From NCBI RefSeq assembly GCF_000331285.1, contig NZ_ANFX01000032.1, forward strand, positions 1 through 64,000: a stretch of DNA of 64,000 bases. The letters run 5' to 3'. The notes under the pieces were generated by a model. It saw only the letters and a program-made list of their open reading frames with translations. It searched no databases and was not told the origin of the DNA. Position 1 is the stretch's first letter. Each line of letters begins with the position of its first letter. Made by a program: the position numbers and the translations under genes. Shown here one piece after another: positions 30,701-38,858 of this stretch. This DNA is from Porphyrobacter sp. AAP82. Lineage in GTDB: Bacteria > Pseudomonadota > Alphaproteobacteria > Sphingomonadales > Sphingomonadaceae.

Positions 30701-31003
30701 CGGGACGCGCTGCAGCGCTTCGGCGACCGAGCGGTCGGGCAGCGCGCCGATGTCTTCGGCGGTGATCGCGTCGACCACGGTGTCGGCATTGCGCTTGATG
30801 CTCTGCGCGGATTGCAGCGAGGCGCGGTAGCCGGTGACGATGATGTCGGCTTCGGGCTCTTCGGCGGGCGCGGCGGCGTCGGGTTCCTCGCCGCTCGCGG
30901 CGGCGTCCTGCGCCAGCGCGGGGCTGGCCGCGGCAATCGCCAGTGCAGAGGCGGTGCCGAGGGCAAGGAGGCGCCGACGCGGCGCGAGCTTGGCGGTGTT
31001 CAT
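27710..31003 (-). CDS. TonB-dependent receptor of the beta-glucan locus
   Basis: 1097 residues. Signal peptide ('ASALAIAAASPALAQ'), TonB-box-like 'ADIIVTGYRASLQSAQSIKR', plug with 'ITAEDIGALPDRSVAEALQR' and 'VPGVNIGRFEKPSDPDRFSV', then a long barrel ending 'FTFLARFDF'. The 'GYRASLQSAQSIKRNADTVV' form is the TonB-receptor subfamily repeatedly found with carbohydrate-active enzymes and tryptophan halogenases in sphingomonads, Caulobacter and Xanthomonas. It should import gluco-oligosaccharides across the outer membrane. It heads the minus-strand operon; a LacI-type palindrome lies 75 bp upstream. Confidence 0.94.
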   Translation of the reverse strand: MNTAKLAPRRRLLALGTASALAIAAASPALAQDAAASGEEPDAAAPAEEPEADIIVTGYRASLQSAQSIKRNADTVVDAITAEDIGALPDRSVAEALQRVPGVNIGRFEKPSDPDRFSVEGTGVIIRGLNFVRSELNGRDIFSANGGTVLSFNEVSPELLGSVLVYKNLTADMVEGGIAGTVNLVTRKPLDRRGFHISGTLETNVGDLAEEWSPGGSVLVSNTLETDAGTLGVQIGYARSELISRTDASQVADPCYRPASLTGSCFRVRPVGSGGIGGTQNFNADNFPPAGALVVPKGAGVRTTDLERDREAFSAVVQYESPNRDLLMTFEWLRADTTFFTKENAALALVNDDGLFPVPAAGSTWQFDSNGFFQKGVLSQRIGDAYANPFGRGGIPLELLRFERETRSSTEDVSFDVDWNITDRLRLNFEAQHIQSDLAQDSIIGVMSTWANIDLDLTGKVPQVQFLAPPGAPADYFTSGRNTYYWFLLDSIARNEGELDTLRADLEYDISEDGFFKQVKFGARWSDRGQTTRDTNFSTWGNLSAPWAGRAGCAPWNAGPGCAATGGFQPGRFFTGLPGQEFAIGGGAFVDDFPNYANLRSPFDNNFQRGGTSPLPGGAHFFGADSFLAEYLSGDSASQAREINTFSQTPNPFFGVRNRSFTNAVTGQTSACDPFCENEINDVSETTKSGYVRVDYGTDFDNGWKVTGNIGVRYVETEVVAAGLIGFPNPFFFDNVQSGGNGNGRAELSEVTAACARAQQLPADQRPAFCSLSQTRLAEFAAAHTGEIVLDDRAVTFDNWLPSFNALLDTGNGLLFRAAVSKGISRPDLAAFRSGGGIGDNTADLRAQGTLETGPLFQIFTGNRNLRPIESWNYDLSVEWYFDRVGSLTLSGFAKDIKGIVNSGVDVVNFVSPSGLDLDVEVNGPDNRQNGTLKGVELAYQQTYDFLPGLLSGLGSVLTYTYVDGGDFRNTNLANNQSDFAGLQPLAGISKHTVNAVLFYDKDWLSMRAAYNWRSAFLITPRDDIFPFSPIWGEETGQLDASIFVTVADGLKLGVQGVNLLDEVFRTSQVIDFDGTRVQRSAFRNDRRFTFLARFDF

Positions 31004-31077
31004 GTTGTGTGTCTCTCCCCATTCCGCGCGCCAGGTTCGTGCCTGACACTGCGGGCTGCGGGACAGTTGTAACCGAT

Positions 31078-31095
31078 CTTGAGAGCGTTCTCAAG
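31078..31095. promoter_or_regulatory. Candidate LacI-family operator in receptor/halogenase gap
   Basis: CTTGAGAGCGTTCTCAAG has 7-bp perfect arms around a GCGT centre. It matches the palindrome upstream of GH3 in spacing and core (TTGAGA-N-CGTT). It sits in the 194-base divergent gap, 75 bp from the receptor ATG and 103 bp from the halogenase start, so a single bound LacI dimer could control both directions. Confidence 0.72.
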
Positions 31096-31197
31096 ACTTG
31101 TAATCTGCGGTTCATATTGCATTCTGGCAACACTTGTCGCGGTGGCAGTCCCCCCGCGCAAACGGCCCGTAGAGGCCCGGTTGGGATCGAGGAAAAC

Positions 31198-32709
31198 GTG
31201 GTGATTGAACGGATTATCATTGTCGGCGGGGGCACCGCAGGGTGGATGGCGGCGGCGGCCCTGTCGCGCATCCGCAAGGGGCGACCTGTGGAAATCACGC
31301 TGATCGAATCCGAGAGCATCGGCACGGTCGGGGTCGGCGAGGCGACGATTCCGCCCTTCGTCGGCTTCAACCAGCTGCTCGGCATCGACGAGCGCGAGAT
31401 GCTCAGCGAAGTCGGGGGCACCTTCAAGCTCGGCATCCAGTTCGAAAACTGGGGCAGGCTGGGCGACAGCTATATCCACCCGTTCGGCGCCTATGGCTAC
31501 ACGATGGGCGGGATCAGCTTCCATCATGTCTGGCACCGGATGCAGGGCGCAGGCGACAAGCGGCCGATCCAGGTCTTCAACCTCGAGACGATGGCCGCCT
31601 ATTTCGGCAAGTTCGCCCGCACCGAGGATTTCAGCCGCGACGATCTGCCGCCGGTCAACTATGCCTATCACCTGGATGCGGGGCGCTATGCCGCTTACCT
31701 GCGCAAATTCGCCGAGAGCCGCGGCGTGGTGCGTCAGGAAGGCAAGATCGCCGACGTCCAGCTCGATTGCGAGAGCGGCTTTGTCACCGGCGTCAGCCTC
31801 GAGGATGGCCGCGCCTTCAAGGGTGACCTGTTCATCGATTGCTCGGGCTTCCGCGGCCTGTTGATCGAACAGGCGCTTAAGACCGGCTACGACGACTGGA
31901 GCCACTACCTGCCCTGCAACCGCGCCGTTGCCCTCCCCTGCCAGCGCGAGGACGGCAGCCCGGCCCCGCCCTTCACCCGCGCCACCGCCCACGCCGCGGG
32001 CTGGCAATGGCAGGTCCCGCTCCAGCACAGGAACGGCAACGGCCATGTCTATTGTTCGGCCTATATTGAGGACCAGGCGGCGCTCGACATCCTGCTCGGC
32101 AATATCGCGGGCAAGCCCCAGGCCGAGCCCAACTGGCTGCGCTTCGTCACCGGGCGCCGCAAGAAGTTCTGGAACAAGAACGTCGTCGCGCTGGGCCTTG
32201 CGGCGGGCTTTATGGAACCGCTCGAATCCACCTCGATCCACCTCATCAACACCGGGATCGACAAGCTGATCTCGCTCCTGTCGCTGGACGGCATAACCCA
32301 GGTGCAGGAGGACACCTTCAACCGCCTCACGGGCCGCGAATACCTGCGCATTCGCGATTTCCTGATCCTTCACTACAACGCCACGACACGCACCGACACC
32401 GACTTCTGGAACTACGTGCGCACCATGCCCGTGCCCGACACGCTCACCGAGAAAGTCGAGCTGTTCCGTGCCAACGGCCAGATCTTCCGCGAGGAGGACG
32501 AGCTGTTCACCGAGACCAGCTGGGCGGCGGTGATGATGGGTCAGGGCATCAGCATGGGGGGCCACAACGCGATGGCCGATGCGCTCGATCCGGTGAAGAC
32601 CGCGACCGAGGTCAACGAGATGGAGCAATCGATCCGCTACCTCGTCCAGCATATGCCCGGCCATGGCGATTACCTTGCCCGGTATTGCCCCGCGCCGATG
32701 GCGGCGTGA
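31198..32709 (+). CDS. Flavin-dependent tryptophan-halogenase-family protein
   Basis: 503 residues. It has the FAD fold 'IIIVGGGTAGWMAAAALSRI', 'GTVGVGEATIPPF', and 'AGWQWQVPLQHRNGNGHVYC', a variant of the WxWxIP halogenase motif. 'FMEPLESTSIHLI' is a further family mark. True members chlorinate or brominate free tryptophan; the many copies next to carbohydrate TonB receptors have no proven substrate. Two adjacent GTG codons can start the protein; GAGGA a few bases upstream serves either. It diverges from the TonB receptor and shares its upstream operator region. Confidence 0.9.
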   Translation: MVIERIIIVGGGTAGWMAAAALSRIRKGRPVEITLIESESIGTVGVGEATIPPFVGFNQLLGIDEREMLSEVGGTFKLGIQFENWGRLGDSYIHPFGAYGYTMGGISFHHVWHRMQGAGDKRPIQVFNLETMAAYFGKFARTEDFSRDDLPPVNYAYHLDAGRYAAYLRKFAESRGVVRQEGKIADVQLDCESGFVTGVSLEDGRAFKGDLFIDCSGFRGLLIEQALKTGYDDWSHYLPCNRAVALPCQREDGSPAPPFTRATAHAAGWQWQVPLQHRNGNGHVYCSAYIEDQAALDILLGNIAGKPQAEPNWLRFVTGRRKKFWNKNVVALGLAAGFMEPLESTSIHLINTGIDKLISLLSLDGITQVQEDTFNRLTGREYLRIRDFLILHYNATTRTDTDFWNYVRTMPVPDTLTEKVELFRANGQIFREEDELFTETSWAAVMMGQGISMGGHNAMADALDPVKTATEVNEMEQSIRYLVQHMPGHGDYLARYCPAPMAA

Positions 32710-32791
32710 ACGGGGCCAATTCTTGACATTCGGGGGCGGCGCTAGGAAGTAGCGGCCGTCACCCATCGCTTGCCCGAGGCCCGCTCCCCCC

Positions 32792-33589
32792 ATGACCGAC
32801 GCACCTCAAGGCTGGACCGCGCTGGTGCTGGCGGGACAGCGTCCGGGCATCGATCCCATGGCTGCCCATTTCGGCGCCGAGATGAAGGCGCTGGTCCCGG
32901 TCGCGGGCGAGCTGATGCTGAACCGCGTGCTGGAAGCGCTGCTCGATGCGCCCGGGATCGCGCGGATCGTGGTGCTCGCCCAGAACACCCTGCAACTGCG
33001 CGCCCACCGCGATCTGGCCTGGGCGGTGGAAGAGCCGCGCATCGCATTCCGCGTCTCGGGACCCACGATCAGCGGATCGGTGCGGGGCGCTCTCGAGGAT
33101 CCGGCGATCGGCTTGCCGCTGCTCGTCACCACCGCCGACAACGTGATGCTGACCCCGGCCACCATCGCCGAATTCGTTGCAGGCGCCGGGGCCGGAGACG
33201 TTTCGGTCGCCTTCGTCGAACGCAGCAATCTCGAGCGTGCGGTCGGCCCCAACAGGCGCACCTGGCTCGCCTTCAAGGGCGGCGCCTTTACCGGCGCGAA
33301 CCTGTTTGCGCTGACAGGCCCGGGCGCGGTCAATGCCCTCAAGTTCTGGGAAAAGGTCGAGGCCGATCGCAAGTCTGTGCTCCGTCTCGCCGCCCATTTC
33401 GGCCCGGTGCTGATGGCGCGCCTGCTGCTGCGCCAGATGACCCTGCGCGATGCGCTCGCGGCGGCCGGCGCGCGGCTGGGCGCGAGCGCTGTGCCGGTGA
33501 TCCTGTCGGACGGGCGCATGGGCGTCGATGTCGACAAGCCCGAAGACCATGCGCTTGCCGAACGCCTGTTGGGGGCGGCGCGCGGATGA
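32792..33589 (+). CDS. MobA/GlmU-like nucleotidyltransferase
   Basis: 265 residues, a sugar-nucleotide-type nucleotidyltransferase: 'TALVLAGQRPGIDPMAAHFG' with 'EMKALVPVAGELMLNRVLEA' is the nucleotide-binding start, and 'LLVTTADNVMLTP' holds the metal-binding Asp. It probably activates a phosphorylated polyol or sugar as an NDP derivative. Its stop overlaps the next gene's ATG (ATGA), and that gene is a CDP-glycerol-type phosphotransferase, so a CDP- or NDP-polyol product is a reasonable guess. Substrate not deducible from sequence alone. Confidence 0.8.
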   Translation: MTDAPQGWTALVLAGQRPGIDPMAAHFGAEMKALVPVAGELMLNRVLEALLDAPGIARIVVLAQNTLQLRAHRDLAWAVEEPRIAFRVSGPTISGSVRGALEDPAIGLPLLVTTADNVMLTPATIAEFVAGAGAGDVSVAFVERSNLERAVGPNRRTWLAFKGGAFTGANLFALTGPGAVNALKFWEKVEADRKSVLRLAAHFGPVLMARLLLRQMTLRDALAAAGARLGASAVPVILSDGRMGVDVDKPEDHALAERLLGAARG

Positions 33590-34755
33590 AGCGCATCTGC
33601 TTCCTGTTCAACCACGACCAGACCCACCAGCTTGCCCACTCGCTCCCCATCGCGCTGGCTCTGGCGGCGCGCGGCGAGCACCGCATCACCCTCGCCTTCG
33701 CGCGCGAGGCGATCCGCCGCGAGATCGAGCGGCAGGCCGATCCGGCGCTGCTCGCCAGGGTCGAGCTGGTGCACCTGACCCTCAGGAGCGGCACGTCGCA
33801 GGCGCTGGCCGGCGCCCTCGAACGGCTCGTCCCGGCGACCAAGTTGCTCATCTACCGCGATAACCTCGCATTCTTCGCCAACTTCGATGCGGTGGTGGTC
33901 TCGGAAAAGACCTCGCTGCTGCTGAAGACCCGTTACGGGCTCGACACGGTGAAGCTCATCCACACACGCCACGGCGCAGGCGACCGGGCGATCGGCTTCA
34001 ATCCGGAAAGCGCGAAGTTCGATCTGGTGCTGGTCTCGGGCCCCAAGATCCGCGACCGGCTGATCGCCGAGGCCGGCCTGCGCGCGGATCAGATCGCGCT
34101 GGTCGGCTATCCCAAGTTCGATCTGTGCGCGCACAACCGCTTTGCAGACAGCTTCCCCGCCCCCGAACGGCCCACCGTGATTTACAACCCCCACCCCTCG
34201 CCCAAGCTGTCGAGCTGGTTCAGGCACGGCGCGCAGGTGCTGGAAGCCTTCCGCAACCAGGATCGCTACAATCTGATCTTCGCGCCGCACGTGATGCTGT
34301 TCGAACGCAAATGGGTGGTGACGGTCGATCCGCCGAGCCTCGCGCGCGTCACGCCCCCCGGCCCCGAATTCGCGCGCCAGCCCCGCATCCACATCGACAC
34401 CGGCAGCAGCGCGAGCAGCGACATGAGCTACACCAACAGCGCGGACATCTACCTCGGCGATGTCAGCAGCCAGATCTACGAATTCCTGCGCGAGCCCCGG
34501 CCGTGCCTGTTCCTCAACAGTCACCTCGTGAACTGGCGCGGTGATGCCAATTACCTGCACTGGCAGGCAGGGCCGGTGCTGGAAAGCGCCGGGAACCTGC
34601 TCGACAAAATCGATGCTGCCATCGCATCGCATCCCGACTATGCACCCCGCCAACAGGCGCTGATCGATGCGACCTTCTCGCTCTCGGCCCGCCCCTCGGC
34701 CGAGCGCGCGGCCGATGCGATCACCGCATTTATCGAAAGGACCCCGCTTGGCTAG
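33586..34755 (+). CDS. CDP-glycerol glycerophosphotransferase-like protein
   Basis: 389 residues with a GT-B fold resembling TagB/TagF. The marks are 'VIYNPHPSPKLSSWFRHG', 'NLIFAPHVMLFERKW' and the C-terminal 'SADIYLGDVSSQIYEFL', the equivalent of the 'DYSS' region of teichoic-acid polymerases. It lacks obvious membrane helices. In Gram-negative bacteria such proteins attach glycerol phosphate or related groups to capsule or O-antigen. Translational coupling on both sides ties it to the nucleotidyltransferase and FkbM genes. Confidence 0.78.
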   Translation: MKRICFLFNHDQTHQLAHSLPIALALAARGEHRITLAFAREAIRREIERQADPALLARVELVHLTLRSGTSQALAGALERLVPATKLLIYRDNLAFFANFDAVVVSEKTSLLLKTRYGLDTVKLIHTRHGAGDRAIGFNPESAKFDLVLVSGPKIRDRLIAEAGLRADQIALVGYPKFDLCAHNRFADSFPAPERPTVIYNPHPSPKLSSWFRHGAQVLEAFRNQDRYNLIFAPHVMLFERKWVVTVDPPSLARVTPPGPEFARQPRIHIDTGSSASSDMSYTNSADIYLGDVSSQIYEFLREPRPCLFLNSHLVNWRGDANYLHWQAGPVLESAGNLLDKIDAAIASHPDYAPRQQALIDATFSLSARPSAERAADAITAFIERTPLG

Positions 34756-35521
34756 TCTTGCAGCATTCTGGCGCTACGGCGTGGCCAAGACGTTGCGCAA
34801 GTGGAAGGCAGCCGTGCTCTCGCCGCTGATGGCGTGCGCCGATGGCCCGGTGCGCTCGGCCTATGGCGTGCTGATGGTGCCCAACTGGCAGGACACCACC
34901 TTCCGCTATTGCATCTTCGGCACCTATGGCCGCGATCTGGCCGACCTGCTGCTGGGCCAGCGGCAAGATTTCGTCTTCGTCGACATCGGCTCCAATCAGG
35001 GGCTCTATTCGCTGATCGCGGCGCAGAACCCCGCGTGCAGGCAGGTGATCGCCTTCGAGCCGGTGCCGACCACCCATGCGCGCCTTGCCGCCAATGTCGC
35101 GCTGAACGGCGGCGCGGCGCGGACCGTACTGCACCTGCTTGCCATCGCCGACAGCGCGGGGGAGGTGACGATCAATGTCGCGCCCGATCACACCGGCACG
35201 GCAACGCTCGCCGGACGCGAGGGCGGCGTGGGCGTGGGCGGCATCACGATCGAGACGATCGATGCCCCGCTGCTCGATCCGCTGCTGGCGGGCGACTTGC
35301 CGATGTTCGTCAAGATCGACGTCGAGGGACTGGAGGCGGTCGTGATTTCCGAACTCGCCAAGACGCAGAGATTTGCCCGCGTTGAGGCGATCTTCTACGA
35401 AGTCGATGACCGCTGGGCGAGCGCGGGCGAGATCGAGGCGCTGTTGCGCGCCGCGGGCTTCACCCGCTTTGCCAAATACGGACGCGGCCACCACTACGAC
35501 GTGCTGGCGCGCCGCTCCTGA
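34748..35521 (+). CDS. FkbM-family methyltransferase
   Basis: 257 residues from the TTG start. That start is chosen because AAAGGA lies 6 bases upstream and it overlaps the previous stop by 8 bases; the frame's upstream ATG lies deep in the previous gene. Marks of an FkbM SAM-dependent O-methyltransferase are 'FVFVDIGSNQGLYSLIAAQN' (SAM-binding loop), 'VIAFEPVPTTHARLAANV' and 'MFVKIDVEGLEAVVISEL'. It probably caps or modifies the surface glycan made with the two preceding genes. Its 3' end overlaps the convergent oxidoreductase gene by 28 bases. Confidence 0.83.
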   Translation: MASLAAFWRYGVAKTLRKWKAAVLSPLMACADGPVRSAYGVLMVPNWQDTTFRYCIFGTYGRDLADLLLGQRQDFVFVDIGSNQGLYSLIAAQNPACRQVIAFEPVPTTHARLAANVALNGGAARTVLHLLAIADSAGEVTINVAPDHTGTATLAGREGGVGVGGITIETIDAPLLDPLLAGDLPMFVKIDVEGLEAVVISELAKTQRFARVEAIFYEVDDRWASAGEIEALLRAAGFTRFAKYGRGHHYDVLARRS

Positions 35522-36459
35522 AGCACCTGATCGGCGAGCGCGCGGCCCGATAGCCACGCGCCTTCGACGCGGGGGCTGCGAAGCCAGTCTCCGGCGATTC
35601 CGATCTGCAATCCGGCATCGAAGAGCGGGCCCTCGCCCTTGCGGGCTTCGGGCTGGGCGTAGAGCCAGCGATGGGCGTCGAGGTGTTGCGGCACGGCGAG
35701 CGCGGTGCCTGTGACAGCGAAGAAATCGGCCAGCAGGAGGCGCGCGGCCTCGTCCTTGGGCAGATCGATCAGTTCGCGGCTGCGCGCGGGGCTTGCATGG
35801 ATCACCCAGGTCTCGCCGCCGCAGCGCCCCGGCTTTGCGGAGTTGCGCGCAGCCCAGCTGACGGGGCCGTTGTCCGCGCGGAAGGTATCCGCAAGGGGCA
35901 GGCCTTGCGCAAAGCCCGCCATCACCGCCCAGCACGGCGCCGAGGTGACGGCGGCGGCGCGCGCGGCGAAGCCGGGCGCTGGTTCGGCAAGCAGCACGGC
36001 GGCCTGTTCGGCAGGTACGGCGACGAGCACGGTGGCGGCCCGGAACACCACCTCGCCCGCCTCCACCCGCCAGAGCGCGCCGTCGCGGCCAAGCCGCTCG
36101 GCGCGCACATTCCAGCGCACGTCGAGGCCTTCGGCCATCGCGCGGATCGGCGCGTTCATGCCGGGGGTGCCGACCCAGGCGTCGGCGCCCGCAGCCGGCC
36201 AGCGCGCGGCGACGCCTGCCGTCTCCCAATCTGCGACCGCATCGCGAAAGGCGGGATCGCGCGCGGTGAAATATTGCGCGCCGTGATCGAAGCTCGCTGG
36301 CTCGCCGCCGATCTCGGCCCGCCGCGCCGCCATCCGCCCGCCCGGCCCGCGCCCCTTGTCGAGCACGGTCACGCCCGCGCCAGCGCCCGCCAGAGCGGTC
36401 GCTGCCGAAAGCCCCGCCATGCCGCCGCCGATGATGAGAATATCGTTCTGTCCGTCCAT
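35494..36459 (-). CDS. Renalase-like NAD/FAD-dependent oxidoreductase
   Basis: 321 residues. The FAD-binding start is 'DILIIGGGMAGLSAATALAG' followed by 'LDKGRGPGGRMAARRAE', and the C-terminal 'GLQIGIAGDWLRSPRVEGAW' completes the amine-oxidase/renalase-like fold. The substrate is unknown. It lies 46 bases downstream of egtD on the same strand, so it may be co-transcribed with the ergothioneine genes; a link to that pathway is only positional. Confidence 0.85.
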   Translation of the reverse strand: MDGQNDILIIGGGMAGLSAATALAGAGAGVTVLDKGRGPGGRMAARRAEIGGEPASFDHGAQYFTARDPAFRDAVADWETAGVAARWPAAGADAWVGTPGMNAPIRAMAEGLDVRWNVRAERLGRDGALWRVEAGEVVFRAATVLVAVPAEQAAVLLAEPAPGFAARAAAVTSAPCWAVMAGFAQGLPLADTFRADNGPVSWAARNSAKPGRCGGETWVIHASPARSRELIDLPKDEAARLLLADFFAVTGTALAVPQHLDAHRWLYAQPEARKGEGPLFDAGLQIGIAGDWLRSPRVEGAWLSGRALADQVLQERRASTS

Positions 36460-36505
36460 CCCGCGCCAACGCCCCAGAACGCCGGAGGTTTCAGGCGCGC
36501 AAGGT

Positions 36506-37492
36506 TCAGGGCGCCGAGCGGGGCGGACAGGATTCGGCCAGCACCAGCGAGAACTGCCGCGCCGCGTCCGTCCAGCGCGCGCGCGGCTCCCACCCGGCCG
36601 CGGCCAGCAGCATTTGCCCTGAGCGCTTGGTGAACTTGTGGCTGTTCTCGGTGTGGATGCTCTCGCCCGCGCGCATCTCGAAGCGCTGGCCGCTGACGGT
36701 AAAAGTCACGTCCGTGCGAGCGACCAGATGCATCTCGATCCGTGCGAAAAGATCGTTCCAGCGCGCCTCGTGGGCGAAGGCATCGAGGGGGATGTCGCCG
36801 TCAAGCTCGCGGTTGATGCGGGCGAGGAGATTGCGGTTGAAAGCCGCGGTCACCCCCGCCGCATCGTCATAGGCGGCGAGCAAGACATCCTCGTCCTTGA
36901 CGAGGTCCATGCCGATCAGCAGCAGCGCCCCCTCGCCCAGGGTCGCGCGCATGGTGCGCAGCAGATCGGTCGCGGTGCGGGCGATCATGTTGCCGATGGT
37001 CGAGCCGGGAAAGAAGCCGAGTTTGGGCAGGCCGGCGACTTCGGCGGGCAGTTCCACCCGGCGCATGAAATCGGCCTCGACCGGCAGGACCGGCAGGCCT
37101 GGGAACTTCGCGGCCAGCGCCGCCGAGGAGGCGCGCAGGAAATCGCCGGCAATATCGAGCGGGACATAGGCGGAAGGGCCGATTGCCGAGAGCAGCAACG
37201 GCGTCTTGACCGACGAGCCCGAACCGAACTCCACCACCGCGCGGCCCGGCCCGATCAGCCCGGCGATCTCGGTGGCACGATTGGTCAGAATCTCGGTCTC
37301 GGCGCGGGTCGGGTAATATTCGGGGAGCAGCGTGATGTCCTCGAACAGCTGCGATCCGGCATCGTCGTAGAACCAGCGTGCAGGCACCGCCTTATGGGGC
37401 TCGGCAAGACCTGCGAGCACATCGGCGCGGAACGCCAAATCGACCCCGCCTGCATCGCGTTCGACCAGTTTCAGACCTGTCGGCTTCGTCAT
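36506..37492 (-). CDS. egtD: L-histidine N-alpha-methyltransferase (ergothioneine)
   Basis: 328 residues, standard EgtD length. It trimethylates histidine to hercynine with SAM. Marks: 'ARWFYDDAGSQLFEDITLLP', 'YYPTRAETEILTNRATEIA' and the SAM-binding 'AVVEFGSGSSVKTPLLLSAI'. It begins one base after the egtB stop region on the same strand, so egtB and egtD form an operon. No egtC or egtE gene is seen, so the pathway's remaining steps must be encoded elsewhere or bypassed by a cysteine-using EgtB. Confidence 0.95.
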   Translation of the reverse strand: MTKPTGLKLVERDAGGVDLAFRADVLAGLAEPHKAVPARWFYDDAGSQLFEDITLLPEYYPTRAETEILTNRATEIAGLIGPGRAVVEFGSGSSVKTPLLLSAIGPSAYVPLDIAGDFLRASSAALAAKFPGLPVLPVEADFMRRVELPAEVAGLPKLGFFPGSTIGNMIARTATDLLRTMRATLGEGALLLIGMDLVKDEDVLLAAYDDAAGVTAAFNRNLLARINRELDGDIPLDAFAHEARWNDLFARIEMHLVARTDVTFTVSGQRFEMRAGESIHTENSHKFTKRSGQMLLAAAGWEPRARWTDAARQFSLVLAESCPPRSAP

Positions 37493-37493
37493 T

Positions 37494-38789
37494 TCAGGCG
37501 TCCTTGGCGAGGCGGAGCCCGGTGAACTGCCAGCGCTGGTTGGGGTAGAAGAAATTGCGGTAGGAGACCCGCGAATGCCCGCGCACCGTGGCGCAGGATG
37601 CGCCGCGCAGCACCACCTGTCCGCTCATGAACTTGCCGTTGTATTCGCCCACCGCGCCCGCGGCGGGGCGGAAGCCGGGGTATGGCAGATAGGCCGAACG
37701 GGTGAACTGCCAGCAATCACCGAACAGTCCGGTCGATCCCGTCGGCAGCACGGGCCCCGCGCAATAGAGCTGGTTGCCGCCGCACGGGTCATGCGCCGGG
37801 GCGCTGGCGCTGCCATCCTGTCCGCGCGCGATCGCTTCCCACTCGAACTCGGTCGGAAGCCTGCCGCCTGCCCAGGTGGCGAAGGCATCGGCCTCGTAGA
37901 ACGAGATATGGGTGACGGGCGCATAGGGATCACGCGCCTGCCAGCCCTGATGGGCGAAATGCGCGCCGTCCCCGCCCCAGTAAAGCGGCGCGCCTACCCC
38001 GTCGCGCTGCACCCAGCCCCAGCCGTCGGCGAGCCACAGGCGCGCGTCGCGATAGCCGCCATCGGCGATGAATTCCGCCCATTCGGCGTTGGTCACCAGC
38101 CGGTCGGCGAGCGCAAAGGGTTCGAGCAGCACGCGGTGTCGGGGGCCTTCATTGTCGAAGGAGAAATTCTCGGTCTGGTGCCCGACCAGCGCGATGCCCC
38201 CGGGGTGCACATGCCAGCCGGGGGAGGAAGAGCCGGCGACCGAGGTCGCAGCCGCTGTCTCTCCCCTCCCCGCAGCCGGCCACATGGCCGGGCCGAGCGG
38301 GTTCTGGAACAGCGCATGCTTGATGTCGGTGAGCAGCAGTTCGATGTGCTGTTCCTCGTGCGCGATGCCGAGGGCGATCAGCGGTGCCAGCGCGGGATCG
38401 GCGAGCAGCGGTTCCATCGCCGCAGTTACGATCGCGCGCCATTCCAGCACCTCGGCCAGCGTGGGTCGCGAGAGCATCCCGCGCGCCCCCCGGGCAATCC
38501 GCGCGCCCTCGGCCTCGTAGTAGGAGTTGAACAGGAACGGCCAGCGTTCGTCGTGCAGCCGGTAATTCCGCCCATGTTCGCGCAGCAGAAAGGTTTCCCA
38601 GAACCATGTCGTGTGCGCGAGGTGCCACTTGGCGGGGCTCGCATCCTCCATCGACTGGATCGAGGCATCCGCATCCGAAAGCGGCGCGACCAGCGCCTCG
38701 GCGAGCGCGCGCGTCGCTGCGAAATGCGCAGCCAGCGCCTGTCCATGGGCCGCCTGTGCCGGAGTGTTCTGCAACTCGCTGCGATGCAC
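37494..38789 (-). CDS. egtB: Ergothioneine biosynthesis sulfoxide synthase EgtB
   Basis: 431 residues. An N-terminal DinB-like domain carries the iron-binding histidines ('WHLAHTTWFWETF' and 'HEEQHIELLLTDIKH'); a C-terminal formylglycine-generating-enzyme-type domain follows from ~residue 190 ('GRLPTEFEWEAIARG', 'SYRNFFYPNQRWQFTGLRLA'). EgtB joins hercynine to a thiol through an Fe-dependent C-S bond. The GTG start is fixed by a perfect AGGAGGAGG six bases upstream; another GTG 7 codons earlier lies inside that ribosome site. Whether it uses gamma-glutamylcysteine or cysteine cannot be told here. Confidence 0.93.
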   Translation of the reverse strand: MHRSELQNTPAQAAHGQALAAHFAATRALAEALVAPLSDADASIQSMEDASPAKWHLAHTTWFWETFLLREHGRNYRLHDERWPFLFNSYYEAEGARIARGARGMLSRPTLAEVLEWRAIVTAAMEPLLADPALAPLIALGIAHEEQHIELLLTDIKHALFQNPLGPAMWPAAGRGETAAATSVAGSSSPGWHVHPGGIALVGHQTENFSFDNEGPRHRVLLEPFALADRLVTNAEWAEFIADGGYRDARLWLADGWGWVQRDGVGAPLYWGGDGAHFAHQGWQARDPYAPVTHISFYEADAFATWAGGRLPTEFEWEAIARGQDGSASAPAHDPCGGNQLYCAGPVLPTGSTGLFGDCWQFTRSAYLPYPGFRPAAGAVGEYNGKFMSGQVVLRGASCATVRGHSRVSYRNFFYPNQRWQFTGLRLAKDA

Positions 38790-38858
38790 GTGCGCCCTCC
38801 TCCTCACCACGGATGGACATTCGCAAGATGCCCGCTTCCCGTTACGCAGGAAAGACGC

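Noticed and set aside
32723-32748. TTGACA with a weak TAGGAA as promoter for the nucleotidyltransferase cassette
   Set aside because: The -35 is good but the spacing to any -10-like hexamer is 14 bases or the -10 is poor; not supported well enough to list.
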